The notes below the pieces were generated by a model, which was not told the DNA's origin, ran no database searches, and saw nothing but the letters and a program-made list of their open reading frames with translations. The position numbers and the translations under genes were made by a program. DNA of 47,572 bases from the NCBI GenBank assembly GCA_003427395.1, contig BFEA01000297.1, positions 1,349,737 to 1,397,308 on the forward strand. The letters are read 5' to 3'. Of the stretch, positions 27,776-39,230 are shown one piece after another. Every line of letters starts with the position of its first letter. The stretch's first letter is position 1. This DNA is from Chara braunii (lineage: Eukaryota > Streptophyta > Charophyceae > Charales > Characeae).

Positions 27776-28296
27776 AAAGGTAAGGTTAAAGGAAAAAGGC
27801 AGAGAATTTCAATTCCGGGCGCATCATTGGTTGCTGTTGGACTGTCAACAGGCCTGGGAAGACCATCCATCTTGTGACAAAACGCCTTGTCGCTTTGGCT
27901 GAGAATCCTTTGTTCTGCACTTTGTAGGTCCTGTCTGTGTGAATCGCCTGGTTGATGAAGTATTTGGCTTCTGCCCGGACCATCGGGGGCGTACATCTTT
28001 TGCTCCTTCTACTCGTGAAGTTTTGCAGTGTCCAAAGTGTCTAAAGGATGGCTGCTTTCAAAATTTCCTCTGCATAAGCAAGTCGCTCTGGCACTTGTGT
28101 GTGTCTTGACGCTAAGCTCATCAATACAAACTCATTTGTTCATTTTTTAGTTGCTGCTGTTATCGGAACTGAGGGGTTTTTTTACCAGTCTCACAGAGGA
28201 CTTTCATGGAGAGCAGGGGAGTACATTATTTGTCTTTATGTAGATGAATTATCATTGAGGAGTTTAAATTAATATGTTTATTAAGTAGTCGACTTT
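27776..28296. other. no recognisable gene; left border zone of the AT-rich island
   Basis: Base composition changes from mixed to strongly AT-rich at about 28,150-28,260. No Helitron 3' terminus (minus-strand CTRR with a preceding hairpin) could be identified with confidence. Confidence 0.4.
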
Positions 28297-28829
28297 TACT
28301 GAATTTTATTATTAGAATTAAAAGGTGTGCTTGGTCGAAATGACAATGTGTAGATGGGAAGAGGTTGTGGTATCATATGCTGGAAATCAGTATCGAATGT
28401 TAGTCCTAGAGATTCTAATGATTCATGATGATTAGAAGTGTAATGAAATGTCATAGTTGTTCCTATTAGTGGAATGTCATATTTATCGTTCTAGTCGTAG
28501 ACTATGGCTCTTCGTAGCAATGAAATTAGATCTTTGTGTGTCTATGTAATTTGTCTTGGGCGCAGCATGGATGTCGTTGACTGTTTCTTGTTGATTTGTA
28601 TCTGCTAAATATATGGTAACCATCTTTTGCTCTCCTCTTTGCCATCTGTGATGATGCACTAGAAGCCCACTTTCTGTGATTGGCGTTGGTTGATACATAG
28701 GAAGGAAACGAAGATATCGTTCGAGGTCGATTATTCTTGTATGATGTATGTATCTTTGATGTTGTCTTGTGGGCTCCATGTGGTCGCTTGGTCTTGATAG
28801 TTCTTCAGAAGTCGTTTTTTATCTGCCAT
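28297..28829 (-). pseudogene. unknown Helitron-island gene A1
   Basis: Homologous to A2 at 29,477-30,127. Shared segments include GLLVHHHRWQRG versus GYLVQFK-stop-RWARD, ITLADTNQ-type versus IYLADTNQQETVNDIH, and YDIPLIGTTMTFHYT versus EDLAMPPIGTLLTFNHT. A1 changes frame between its N-terminal part (an ATG at 28,829 gives MADKKRLLKN), the middle ORF (28,483-28,779) and the C-terminal part (to about 28,297), so it is decayed or misread. No known domain is recognised. It is AT-rich and on the same strand as every other gene in the island. Confidence 0.6.
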
Positions 28830-28969
28830 GGAATATGACAAAGAGAATAATGAGTTATTTTATAGTTATAGTATGAAATTAGGATTGTAATATTGTATAT
28901 AGTTATTTGGTACAAAAATAAGAGTGTGATGTTGTATATGTTGTAAGCTATGCATTATATTATTTTAGT

Positions 28970-29341
28970 TTAATTTAGAGTATATATGAATGTGAAGGAT
29001 GCATTGAAAGTTATAAGGGATGTAGAAATAAATCTATGATGAGTAGTATTAGTTAATAGAATTCTTGTTCCGGGATGGGGAATATCAAGGATGCAAACGA
29101 CATCGTTGATGATTGCAATACGAAGATTTTGAAGATTTTTTGGTAATAGTGTGGTGTCTATTAAAAAGATATATAAAGATATAGAAGTTGTGGTGTGGTA
29201 AGCAAAGTAAAAAATAATAATGTCTTCTTCATCGATTTGTGGTGTATGTTGAAGATTGTGTTGTTCTAAGTATGTGCGAAGATTGTTAAAAGATCGGTGA
29301 AGGATTGACATAATGTGTGGATGATGAATGAAAATAAGCAC
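28970..29341 (-). CDS. hypothetical protein, 123 codons, Helitron-island ORF
   Basis: An uninterrupted AT-rich frame beginning MLIFIHHPHIMSILHRSFNN and containing IDEEDIIIFYFAYHTTTSIS and VVCILDIPHPGTRILLTN. It is mildly hydrophobic with no recognisable motif. It lies between A1 and A2 in the same orientation. In such AT-rich DNA an ORF of this length can occur by chance, but the composition (Asp/Glu clusters, Pro-Gly turn) looks protein-like. Confidence 0.45.
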   Translation of the reverse strand: MLIFIHHPHIMSILHRSFNNLRTYLEQHNLQHTPQIDEEDIIIFYFAYHTTTSISLYIFLIDTTLLPKNLQNLRIAIINDVVCILDIPHPGTRILLTNTTHHRFISTSLITFNASFTFIYTLN

Positions 29342-29476
29342 CTACAAAAAGAATAAACGACATAAGAAAACGGAAAATAAATGTAAATATCATTGTGGAG
29401 AAGAATGATGATATAAGGTTTGTAGGGAAAAAAAATACGAGGTTTTAATTGATGTTTGTATTTATTACCTTGTAGT

Positions 29477-30127
29477 TTATGTTGAACCATCTTGATACTC
29501 TTGAGTATTTGAAGTAGTTGTTGAATAATCATTTGTAGAAGCATTATGATCATTTGATGTCGATTGCATATTATGTTGCGGAATTCTGTTTGAGGGAGCA
29601 GGTTCCATTGATCTTTTGTTGACGTTGAAACATGGATATTGGAGATCCTTTCATTCGTAAATTTTGTGTCCCGTTGTGTGGTTGAAAGTCAGCAGAGTTC
29701 CGATTGGTGGCATAGCAAGGTCTTCATCATAATCGTATATAGTCCCCTTTCATAGTAGCGATAGTATATCGGTATGTGTAGTTCCGTGGACGTTGGCGAG
29801 TGTCCAATGTATGTCATTAATTTTATCTTTTTGGTTTGTATCAGCAAGAGTTATGTCGACCACTTGTACGTCTCTTGCCCAACGCTATTTGAACTGAACA
29901 AGATATCCTCTTTCAGTTACTAGTAATGATCTGGAGGGTCTTGGTTCTTCGATGAACGTTTGTAGTTCAGACATCTTGTTATGAATGATATGTGTCTTGT
30001 TGCGCTTCTTTTCTCGTAGGCTCTTTGATATTTGCAATATATCTTCCATGATAGGTTGCTTGCGTTTTGGATGTGGAGTATTTGCATCAACAACATTTGT
30101 TGTTGTATATGACGGGTCAGAAGCCAT
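29477..30127 (-). pseudogene. unknown Helitron-island gene A2
   Basis: About 217 codons from an ATG at 30,127 to TAA at 29,477-29,479, read in one frame with in-frame stops. The first, TAG after GYLVQFK at about 29,884, aligns to His (CAC) in A1; another is TGA after ILSLL. The N-terminus is polar and basic (HPKRKQPIMEDILQISKSLR). The conserved core is RWARD...ITLADTNQKDKINDIH and PPIGTLLTFNHTTG. The C-terminus is Asn/Ser/Thr-rich. Function unknown; the frame is kept across the stops, as in the neighbouring transposase. Confidence 0.55.
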
Positions 30128-30354
30128 GATCTGAGTACAGGTAGAAAAATATGAGTTATTGTATATCCGTAAAAAAATATGCAGAAGAAAATGTAAACGA
30201 GATGTTTTAGAGAGGGAAGGAGAAAAATAGTGAAAAGATAAATAAATTAATAGGCGGGGAAAGGGAAAAAAAATGAAAGAAGGTATTTGTTTGTTTAATT
30301 ATACTGTAATGATACGTTTAAGGGAATTTTTTTGAGTTGTTTTGTATATAAATT

Positions 30355-31359
30355 TTATTCAATTCCAAGCGATTGAAAAGCGAATAATACTAAATCATTA
30401 CTATCACGATCAACTCCGAAAGCACGTCGATATTCAGTAAACAGCATGAGTTGTTGAATTGGGTGAGAAGGAAAATATTAATGATAAATTTTGTTGTCTT
30501 ACAATATTCTTGAGTATGTAATAGAACCATGGACCAGGGCCCGAGAGGAACCATTGTGCAAGAAAAGCTGGATTTTCGGGTGTGTTTTGAGGAAAAGCAA
30601 ATAATAAATATTAAGAAAGATTAACAAGTTATGTTAATATATAAGAGTCATAAGTGTGGTTGATAATATAAAGTCGAAGTGAAGTTGCTCTATAACGAGC
30701 TAATTATTTTGATACTGGGGTGATAAATGTACAAAGTGTAAGTGTAAAGGCATAGAAATATATTTTAAAATTTGTTTGATTTGCCCTTATGTATTGTGAT
30801 AATTCTGTATCAAATTCTTGTGTTGCACTAAATGATAAAGAATGTAAAGGGACGTTGTGACATGTAATTAATAAAGAAGGACAAATAAAAAGAACGAACG
30901 TGAGATTATTCGTATAGCAATGGCGACATCAATGATGAAGAATGTTCTTTGTTCGGATCGAAATGTCATTAGTGCAGTATGTCGTAAAAAATGAAAGAGT
31001 TGTCTTGTATTTTCTGGAGATTAGTAATAAAAATGATATGCATATTGTGCTCTTGTAACTTCAATAGGGTTGTAGTGAGAGACAAAAAGAGATAATGGTG
31101 TTAGAAATGCACGAACAGGATCTATAACGAAGAAATCGTCAAGTGACGGTGCGATTATAGGATTTAGAATATTACAATAATGTGCACGACTATATGCAAT
31201 TCAAAATCTTTCTAATATTTGTTCTAATGGAATAAGCGTATTTGGTGGATGACCAGCGGAGGGTGGGTAATAGTTGTGGAGGACGGGGTCAAAAATATGC
31301 GTATCTGTTGATCGAGAAAATCGAATGTATGTATGTCCGATACTTTATGAAGCGTCCAT
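30355..31359 (-). pseudogene. unknown Helitron-island gene B1 (paralogue of B2)
   Basis: About 335 codons from an ATG at 31,359 (MDAS, stop, SIGHTYIR) to TAA near 30,355. It is colinear with B2 at 41,421-42,395: FDPVLHNYYP versus FDPVLRNYYP, NPIIAPSLDDFFVIDPVRAF versus NPIIAPASDDFFVIDPFRAI, HYNPIEVTRAQYAYH versus HYNPIEVTRA-stop-YAYH, and GPGPWFYYI in both. It carries several in-frame stops and at least two frame changes. The protein is rich in aromatic residues; no known fold is recognised. Stop codons fall at positions that are Gln, Ser or Phe in B2. Confidence 0.65.
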
Positions 31360-31849
31360 TTGATTGATAAAGTTCTTCAACACAATTTGTTTCTGTTTGT
31401 TTGGAAAACACAAAAAACGAACATTCAAATGTATGAATCAGAAAAGATGTTTGTTTGAGTATAAGATTTGAATTTTAGAAGTTGAACTTTTTTTATTTAA
31501 TTGGTAAAATGTGTTTTTATTAAATGTTCGATTTTAGGTCCAAAATATAGCCGATTTTTAAACTAATGAATTTTTGCATTAAATATTTTTTAGATAAAAA
31601 ATATATTTATATAAGTTTGTTTTAGTTGTTGTTGTTTTATTATAAGTTGAAAAACTTTACCGATTTTTATTATTTTCTTAGTTTAATGTTATTAAGATGA
31701 AAAAAAAAAAGGGGTAAAAAACTAAAAATCATTTGAATAAGTGTAGCAAAAAAATGTTATTTATGATATAAAAAAATATTTGTTTAAAAAAAAGACTAAA
31801 ATTATTTTTTTTTTATTTTTTTTTGCGAAGATAAAGTTATATAGGATAT
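31360..31849. other. AT-rich intergenic stretch in the island
   Basis: Very AT-rich with long A and T runs. No ORF of note or RNA motif was recognised. It separates B1 from the C48 protease gene. Confidence 0.5.
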
Positions 31850-32749
31850 TTATTGACAATTGTATGGAGGAGGATTATAAAATATATTATGTGGATGTGT
31901 AATTATGGATTTAAGTACTTTTGTGGTGAGTTCATCATGTATAAATGATGGATAAAACGGTATGTCTGGTTGACTAAAATCAGTTGTGTGAGAGAACGGT
32001 GGTGTTAAAAGCAAGTGTCGTGCCGTTGTTAATATGAAAATTCCACAATCATTAAAATTAATTTGTCGCGGCCCTTGAATATTAATTTGTGGTATGTTTG
32101 TCATGGTAGAAATAATATTCGTTCGATGTTGAAACCAATAGCGCATATTTAGAAAAAACGAATTGTTTGAAGAATACAAACTGTCGTAGAAAAAAATTAT
32201 ATGATTTTTAATGTCGATATATCCAAGTGCCCAATGATTACCGTGTAAATGCAGAGGAATGAAAAAATGATCATATGTTTCTAGCATGCGTGATCGATAA
32301 CGTGAGTCAATTTGGTGATTTGTAAAAGTATAGTTATGATGCGCAATATCTGCAGAGTATGTGAAACTATTAGTTGTAAATATAGAAGGAAATGTTTCCA
32401 TCAGTAAATCCATGCAATCATTAATAAGTACATCTGAAAGCAAAGATGTGTGATATATTGTGTGATATATGCATTGTAGAGATAGTTGTTCGTTATTTGA
32501 AGGCGGATCCCATAGTATAATTGAGAGATGAGAATGAATCGAAGGAAGTGAATTGGTATTTAAACAAGAAGAGTGATGTGATGGTGTTGATGAAGGTATA
32601 TGTTTTGGGGGTTGGCGATGATTTGATGAGACATGTCTTTTCGGTTGGGGATACTTTGATGAGATTTTTTTTTTGGTTGAGGATGGTTTGATGATATCTG
32701 TTTTTTTCAACAGAAAAATTCCCACAATAAATGAAAGTTGAAAAAACAT
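31850..32749 (-). CDS. Ulp1/SENP-type (C48) cysteine protease
   Basis: An intact 299-residue frame. Residues 1-20 are hydrophobic (MFFQLSFIVGIFLLKK), followed by a Lys/Pro/Ser/His-rich linker to about residue 75. The C-terminal half has the C48 catalytic order: GNHWALGYIDIKNHIIFFYD (His, then Asp), PRQINFNDCGIFILT (Gln, then Cys in the N-D-C-G-I-F box), as in SUMO-specific Ulp1 proteases and the related proteases of large DNA transposons. It is the only gene of its size in the island without an internal stop or frameshift. The hydrophobic N-terminus is unusual for a C48 enzyme and may be a membrane anchor, or the true start may lie further in. It lies downstream of the transposase, in the same orientation. 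Confidence 0.8.
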   Translation of the reverse strand: MFFQLSFIVGIFLLKKTDIIKPSSTKKKISSKYPQPKRHVSSNHRQPPKHIPSSTPSHHSSCLNTNSLPSIHSHLSIILWDPPSNNEQLSLQCIYHTIYHTSLLSDVLINDCMDLLMETFPSIFTTNSFTYSADIAHHNYTFTNHQIDSRYRSRMLETYDHFFIPLHLHGNHWALGYIDIKNHIIFFYDSLYSSNNSFFLNMRYWFQHRTNIISTMTNIPQINIQGPRQINFNDCGIFILTTARHLLLTPPFSHTTDFSQPDIPFYPSFIHDELTTKVLKSIITHPHNIFYNPPPYNCQ

Positions 32750-33199
32750 TCTAAAAAAAAAATTCCTTTATATTTATAAATTATCATTCCAATGTTCGTC
32801 CAATTCTAAAATTTCCAGTTTTATTTGATAAGTTCTCGTCTAAATATGAGTTTTCCCTTCCAACTACATCTATTTGTTCAAGACGGAATGAAAGTCTGGA
32901 CGAGTTTATGAAATGTGTTAATTAAACTTTCATTATACTAAAACAAATATCTTCTAATTTAAATTTGATTAACCTATTTATAACTGAAAATCTTTACTTA
33001 GAATGACAATCCAATTAAAATATTTCATGAACTCGTCCATACTTTCATTCCATCTCTAACATGCAGTTCAAATAAGAAGGGATACCCCATTCTTGGAAGG
33101 AAAGTTTTCAAGTAAGAAGGAAAATTTGAAAATTGGAATAACATTTTTTAAGATGGAATGAAAATTTAAAATTTAGAATGTAATTTTAATATAGAATGA
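32750..33199. other. AT-rich spacer between protease and transposase
   Basis: No gene. AACTCGTCCAGACTTTCATTCC (on the minus strand, from about 32,890) is nearly repeated inverted at about 33,030 (ACTCGTCCATACTTTCATTC), with ATTAATTAAACTTTCA-type sequence between: a loose inverted repeat of about 50-bp arms. Confidence 0.5.
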
Positions 33200-34975
33200 T
33201 TATTTAATTATGAAAATTTTTTCTGTTGTTGGTGATTTATGAGTTGTACCGAGGGAAATATGTGAAGGTTTATTTATTGGAGGGGTTGATAAATGATTTA
33301 ATTTAAAATTGTTTTGAGAAAGAAGTTCGCTCGTTAAAATTTCTAGTCGTGCGTGTTCTTCAAGAATAGTAATAGGAGGTTTAAAATATGAAAAAATATT
33401 TTTCTTAAGTGACTTTACAGTAAATAAAGCAGATCTATTTATAACACGACAAACTATAATGTAACATTGTTGTGGAACGTTATGTTTAGGTTTGTTTTTT
33501 CCAGAGCATGTTTTCCATTCAGCGACGAATAAACAAGATGATGTTTTGCCTTGGATTTTGTAAATTGTAGAAGATATTGCAGAAATGAAAGGAAATTGTA
33601 AAAGACGAAGAATGAAAATTCTTTGAGGCATATCTTTTAAAGAAGGAAGTTCGATTTTGAAAGATTTATGAGATTTTTGTTTGAAAACGGGATGTATGTT
33701 TTTTAGTAAGTCATTAGAAATAGAGAGTGGAAACTGTTCAAATGAAGATCGATTTGGAATATAGATACAAGCTAAGTCAGGTGCACAATTTGGAATTAAT
33801 ACATGTATATTAACGTTTTTGTCATGAAAAGTAGAAAATATTGTGTCTGATGGAAATTGTAGTGAATGAAGAATTCCAGATGTTCCGTTTGTGATTCCTC
33901 AAAGAGGATCGATATTTTGTGTGAAAATGATTGGCAAACCTGGTAGAAGGTCAAAAAAGGGTGCAAATCTACCTAACTTGTTATCTGGCAATGACATTAT
34001 ATGTGCAATGTCGTGATTATTTGTTTTTTGTAATTCATTTTTAAAATCGGCGATAATACGAACAGGGTAATGATTGTTTTGTAATTGTTTACACAGTGTG
34101 CGTGTATAGGTATGTATAAGGTTGATACGATTATCGTTGTCAGGTGCAACAAATACAGGATGGTAATTTTCTTGAAGATTTATCGATTGTATAAGTGAAT
34201 TTTCTTTTGTTTTGTTAATTTATCTACTGTTAATTATATTAATAAATTCATCATTCCAAATTCCAAATCTCGCATTCTTGCAATGCATTCCCCATTCATG
34301 ATTTGTTTTAAATCGTATTGAATCTGTTAATATTATGATAGTGGACAATAATCTCCATAATTTGAATGCTTCGTGATCATAAGATGTATGTGAAAGGTTT
34401 CAAGTTGGACATGGTTCATAAAAAACTTGTATGCCTTTTACGGGTGGCATTTGAAAGATATCACTAGATACAAGTATATGAATTCCTCCGAAAGGAATGT
34501 CAAGTTTTCTTGCATCGCGCAATGCAATATCTAAACGAATGAAATCGCTTTTGCTCATCATGCTTAATTCGTCAATAATAAGTATAGCTAATTCAGATGT
34601 GAATTCTGATATGCCTTTTAGTTGTGTTTTTCGACGATCAAAGTAATCATCTTCTTTAAGATAATGCATTCCTATTCAGCTATGAAATGTTATGCCCGAG
34701 ATTCTTACTGATGTTTTTCTTGTCATTGCTGTTTTTGCGATGCTTTAAGGGTGTTGTCATTTATCAGCGAACATTTGAATAGCAGAGATAATATGAGATT
34801 TACCAGTGTCACCTTCACATGTAAGAAACATGAGAAGTCGTTGTTTTTTTATAATGTTTGATATATTTTTTAATGATATTGATTCTTTTGTATTTTCATT
34901 TGTTGTTTGTGATTGTCAAGTATTTAATAATGTTTGAGTAAGTAAAACGAAAGCAAAGGGTTATTTTTCATTTAA
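33200..34975 (-). pseudogene. transposase Pif1-type helicase domain
   Basis: In one frame: SLNEK-TAA-PFAF (motif LNxxQ), RLLMFLTCEGDTGKSHIISA (Walker A), MFADK-TGA-QHP, GITFHS-TGA-IGMHY (motif Ia region), LAILIIDELSMMSKSDF (Walker B), GGIHILVSSDIFQMPPVKG (motif III), LLPGLPIIFTQNIDPL-TGA-GITNGTSG and FPFISAISSTIYKIQGKT (motifs V/VI). All Pif1 superfamily 1B motifs are present in order. Several glycine or alanine positions normally conserved read as Asp, Ser, Arg or Thr (GDTGKS, SSDIFQ, TRKTS), each explainable by a G-to-A change on the coding strand. Confidence 0.85.
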
Positions 34976-36520
34976 TGAAAAATGTTGAGAGATTTCAGAT
35001 ATTGTAAGAAAAATAGGGATAGAAGAGGTTGATGTTTTCGAATCTGATATTTGTATATATTTATGTGGTTGAAGTGCATCTGTAATTGATTGTATACGAG
35101 TTGGTAAAGGTAGAGTATTCCAATTTGAGATTGAGTTTTGTCTTTCACATGTATCATATGGTTTTGTTTTTGTCTAAGATAAAGCTATATCGATATCTGA
35201 TATTTTTTGTTCTACATCAGGTAGTATTGGAGATGAAGTTGAATCATGTAATGTATTATATGTTTTTTATTTTTGATTGATAGATGGCGTCATTAATTTA
35301 AAAATATGATATGAATTATTATCTTCTTGTATTGACTCAGAATTAATCATTGGAATATAATGTTCAATAGTTTTAATTTGTTCATCTGATGTATTGTATA
35401 AAATATTATCATTTATTGTGTCGAAAAAGAAAGAATCATTATCTGTTGATTGTTGGGAAGAGGAATCTGAATGGTCATTATCACTTTCATATTCTGTATT
35501 TAGAATTGGTCTGTTTTTTTGTGCTTCATTTGCACGTTCACGAACAATGTGATAATCTTGTATCTGTAAATATATATTATTAGTTAAAGTAGGTATATTT
35601 TCGTAAAAAGAAGTGAATGCATCGTGCCAATTTTGATTATTATGTAATAAGTCAGATAATTGACGAAATGGTTTAAATAGTAGAAGAGATATTTGAGCGT
35701 GTTGTATTTTTTTTTTCTTCATCTATGCAATTTTCTAAATAAGGAATACGCATAGAATAAGGAATTACAGGTATACATGGATATTTCCATTTATTTAAAC
35801 AATTTTGCCCATACAATGGATGATCAGGTAATAAATTTTCTTTAGTTTTTTATGTGGATGATTTCTTAAATCGGTAGAATTGCATAACAAATTCGTATAA
35901 AGACATATTTGTTAGTGTTTTAGGACGATAAATGTAATCATCGAGTGGATGAGAAACAATATATGTGTTATTCATTTTTTGCAAATAACAGGTAGTGTCT
36001 TTGTCATTTCGTAATTGTTATAACATGTTATATAGGGGAATTGTTTTATATGTGTGACTTTGGTAAACACAAGATTGTTTTAATAGATATAATGCACAAA
36101 GAGGATCTGCGATCTCTTGTTTATTAGTCATACTAAGAAGCTGAGATGATAATCGGCGACGAGTTTTAGTTTCAACTGATAGACGTCTTTCTTGTTCGAT
36201 TATTTTTTCTTTGAGTAATCGTGCGTCGAAAGCAGCTAAGCGAAAAAAGATTTTACAATCAACTTTATTTTGGTCTTTTGTTGTGTAATTACAACAGTAA
36301 AATATTCGCTCAACTGCTTCAACACCACAAAAAAGCGGTTGAATATCATAATTATATTTATAACTTAATAAAATTATATTATTATAAACATTAATGTATT
36401 CATCTTCAGGTGCGCGTGCTGATTCAATTTCAGTTTCATGTAAGATCGTTTTTTCGCAATGTTCGCGTGTAAAAAGGTATCGACATATTTCTTCGTTTTA
36501 TTCATGTGTGTTTTTTTAGA
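34961..36520 (-). pseudogene. transposase two-tyrosine region and linker
   Basis: EEICRYLFTREHCEKT leads into DEYINVYNNIILLSYKYNYD, DIQPLFCGVEAVERIFYCCN and YTTK, the Helitron Y2 signature, then RRRLSSQLLSMTNKQEIADP and a KYNTLKYL / AQISLLLFKPFRQLSDLLHN region matching the LLLFKPWR box before the helicase. The frame shifts at an A-run near 35,710. TAA occurs at positions aligned with no strict residue, and TAG once near 35,177. An acidic Asp/Ser linker follows (YESDNDHSDSSSQQSTDNDS). Confidence 0.75.
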
Positions 36521-36555
36521 ACATGATTTAGTATGTGTTCAGTGATGAGTTTGAA

Positions 36556-37558
36556 CTAGATAAAGGAGTGCAGGTAATGATGAAAAGAATGAAGCATAAT
36601 GAGGAGCATTGCTAATAAAGTTTGAGTTGTAGGATGTGTATGTAATATATCATTGGTCATATGGATATATTTGGCCCTTGGAACATTAAAATTAGATAAT
36701 TTGTCATATCCAAGTGATGGTATCAATTCTAAAATTTGTTGACGAAGTGTATCTTGTGAACTGAAAAGTGTATTGCAATTTGTACATTTTAAAGTTATCG
36801 GTTCGTGTTCTAATTTAAAGTGTTCTTTTGAAAAGGATAAACAACGTGCCGATGACGAAATTGGATATGGTAGATAACATGATGGTGGTGCATGACATTC
36901 TGAACAAGAAAGTAATGAAATGTTTTGAGCTCTACGTGTTGTTACAATACTATCAACATATTCTGTTACAAATTTGCTAAATTGAGTGTTAAAAGTCTGT
37001 AATTTGTCAAATTCAATTGTTGTCAGTGGTGTATTTTCGAGCCAAACAAGTGCATGTAGATGTAGTGTTCCTCGTCCTTGCGTTTCTACCATTCCGAAAT
37101 ATGCTTTAACATAACCAAATAAACCTCCATTCAGTTTGTTTTTATGTGTAATGAAATCAAAACCAAGAAGATCATGTAAAAATATGAGTATTAATCGGTC
37201 AAAGAGACGTGCGGATGCAATATTATCCGTCATTGAGAAATTTTTAAGTTGTTCTGTGTTTATATGGGGATTCGTTACAAAAACATTGCAAAATTCATGA
37301 ATATCAAGAACACCGACGTATGATGCAAAGGTATATGTTGTATCTGTATTCGGTGTCAATGTAATAAAAAGACTTGGTTGACCGAAACGATCGCATGTTG
37401 CAAATGCGTCTTGGCGTCGTGTACGCCGTTGAGCATTGGTTCCCCAAACGTGTGCAGAAGCACATTCGACATGTTGAAGTAATTGTCTTACCTTTGGATT
37501 GTCATCGGGTACTGTATGACCACAACGACGTCGTCGAGCATTTTCTAGGCCAATTTTT
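36556..37558 (-). pseudogene. transposase Rep (HUH nuclease) domain, longest uninterrupted block
   Basis: This block of about 334 codons contains no stop. It opens with LKIGLENARRRRCGHTVPDD, QPSLFITLTPN (Rep motif 1 region), FGYVKAYFGMVETQGRGTLH followed by LHALVWLE (the His-hydrophobic-His metal-binding motif, near 37,045-37,080), and CSECH...LKCTNCNTLF cysteines. The catalytic tyrosines fall just downstream as FYCCNYTTK (about 36,275-36,305). HUH nucleases use a metal held by the two His residues and Tyr nucleophiles to cut one DNA strand. Confidence 0.85.
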
Positions 37559-38180
37559 AAGATGTTGTTGTAATTTTAGCAATGGGTTGATGTAATTGTG
37601 ATTGTTTTTTACAAGTTATATTTGAAAGTTTATATCCACGCTCGACTGAAAAACGATCAAAATTTACTAGTGTATAATATGGATCTTGCGGGAATTGACG
37701 ATCACTTAATAAACAATCATGTTGTGTACATAGTCGTTATGAAACTTGAATTCCTTTTTTTTATGATCCTGAATGTCCTCGACCATATGAAAATAAATGT
37801 GGAAACATTTTTATTTCTATGTCAGGGTCAAACATATTTACAAATTTTGATGATGTATGAATTGCAAAAATAGGTTCATGATCATTTGCTTTTGATAATT
37901 GTTCAACTATTGAGTTTTCAATATCCTTGTCCATTGGTTCAATTTCATGTGAAAAAATAATGGATTTTTCGATATATGTATTTTCGTTGCAGATTTATTT
38001 AGGTGAATTTAAATCATCTTGTTCATTATCTAATTCGTTAGCACAAGTAGTATTAGATGAAACATCTTCAGTTATATTATCTGGAATATACATAGGATCA
38101 TTAATAGGAATATTATCTAGTTGTGTTTTGTCGAATTTTATATGGGAATAGAACTCGTTATTTTTAATGTAAAAGGTGAG

Positions 38181-39230
38181 TTAGTTTTTGACAATCGCAT
38201 GTCGTATACGAGGAAGTTTTCTAATTCGTGTAAGTTGCATGTCAGTGAAAGGACCTGCTAAAATTATTCTGTATAGTGTATCTTTTGTCTTACAGCTGGG
38301 ATTGCTTCGAATACGAGTAGATGAGAGCGTATTGAACGATGCATTCCTCCTCGCATGATTCTTGTTTTTATAAGTATATTTGTTAAGCATGTCATTAATA
38401 ATTCAGGCCAAGTAGCTTTTTGCAAAAATTGTGGTAATCTACCAATGAAAAAGTGATTGGCAATTGTAAATTTTGGTAAATGTGTTTGTCGACGGGGATT
38501 AAATAATGCATTGTTACATTCTTTGCATATGTTTATTGCTCTATTTTGATTTGTTTCAATGTTGATGCCTTTTTTAGATAGCATGAATTTTTTAAGCAAA
38601 GGACATAGACAATGCAATCATAATGTTTAATAAGATCAGGATGTAATGAAGTTTCATGATTATGTAAATATTTATGCATATAATTTAAAGTATTTGAATC
38701 GTTTGGTGAGTATTTATGAATATTAATGTGCAATACTAATTCATCACAAACATAACATGTTACTTCTACTAATTGTAAAGGGTTTAATTGTTGTGATATA
38801 TGTTTCGCAAAATTGTCTTTTTGTACTTGAGAAATTGGTAAAATGAATGTTGGAGTAACAATTTGATTTTTTTTATTGTTGTTTGAACGTGCAAGTGTTT
38901 CTAAACGTATGTGTTTGATTGGTTTATTTATATTTTCATGTGTCTTGGATATGAAAATCGTATTGCTTGATAATGATATATTCGATTGTCTTCGTGCAAA
39001 CTTTTTTAAACGTATATGTTTTATTGGTTTATTCAAAGTTTTATTTGTATGATATATATTTGAAGCATCATTTTATAATGTTATATCTAATGATTTTGTA
39101 TTTGGTATTATGTCATTCTGCAGAATTATTTTTTGGCGAGCAAATTGTTTGATACGTACAGGTTGATTTTGTAATTTATGTGAGGATATATTTTGTTCTT
39201 TTTGCAATGGTAGATTATTTTCAATAAAAT
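38181..39230 (-). pseudogene. transposase DUF6570-like, cysteine-containing region
   Basis: It begins with a repeated motif, NKPIKHIRLKKFARRQ and NKPIKHIRLETLARS, preceded by QPVRIKQFARQ. Then come VEVTCYVCDELVLHINIHKY (CxxC), ICKECNNALF (CxxC) and LPKFTIANHFFIGRLPQFLQ, TWPELLMTC, and IILAGPFTDMQLTRIRKLPR. The C-x2-C pair before L-P-x-F-x-I-A-N is the signature of the DUF6570 region upstream of the Helitron Rep domain. Frameshifts lie near 38,620 and 38,270. Confidence 0.7.
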
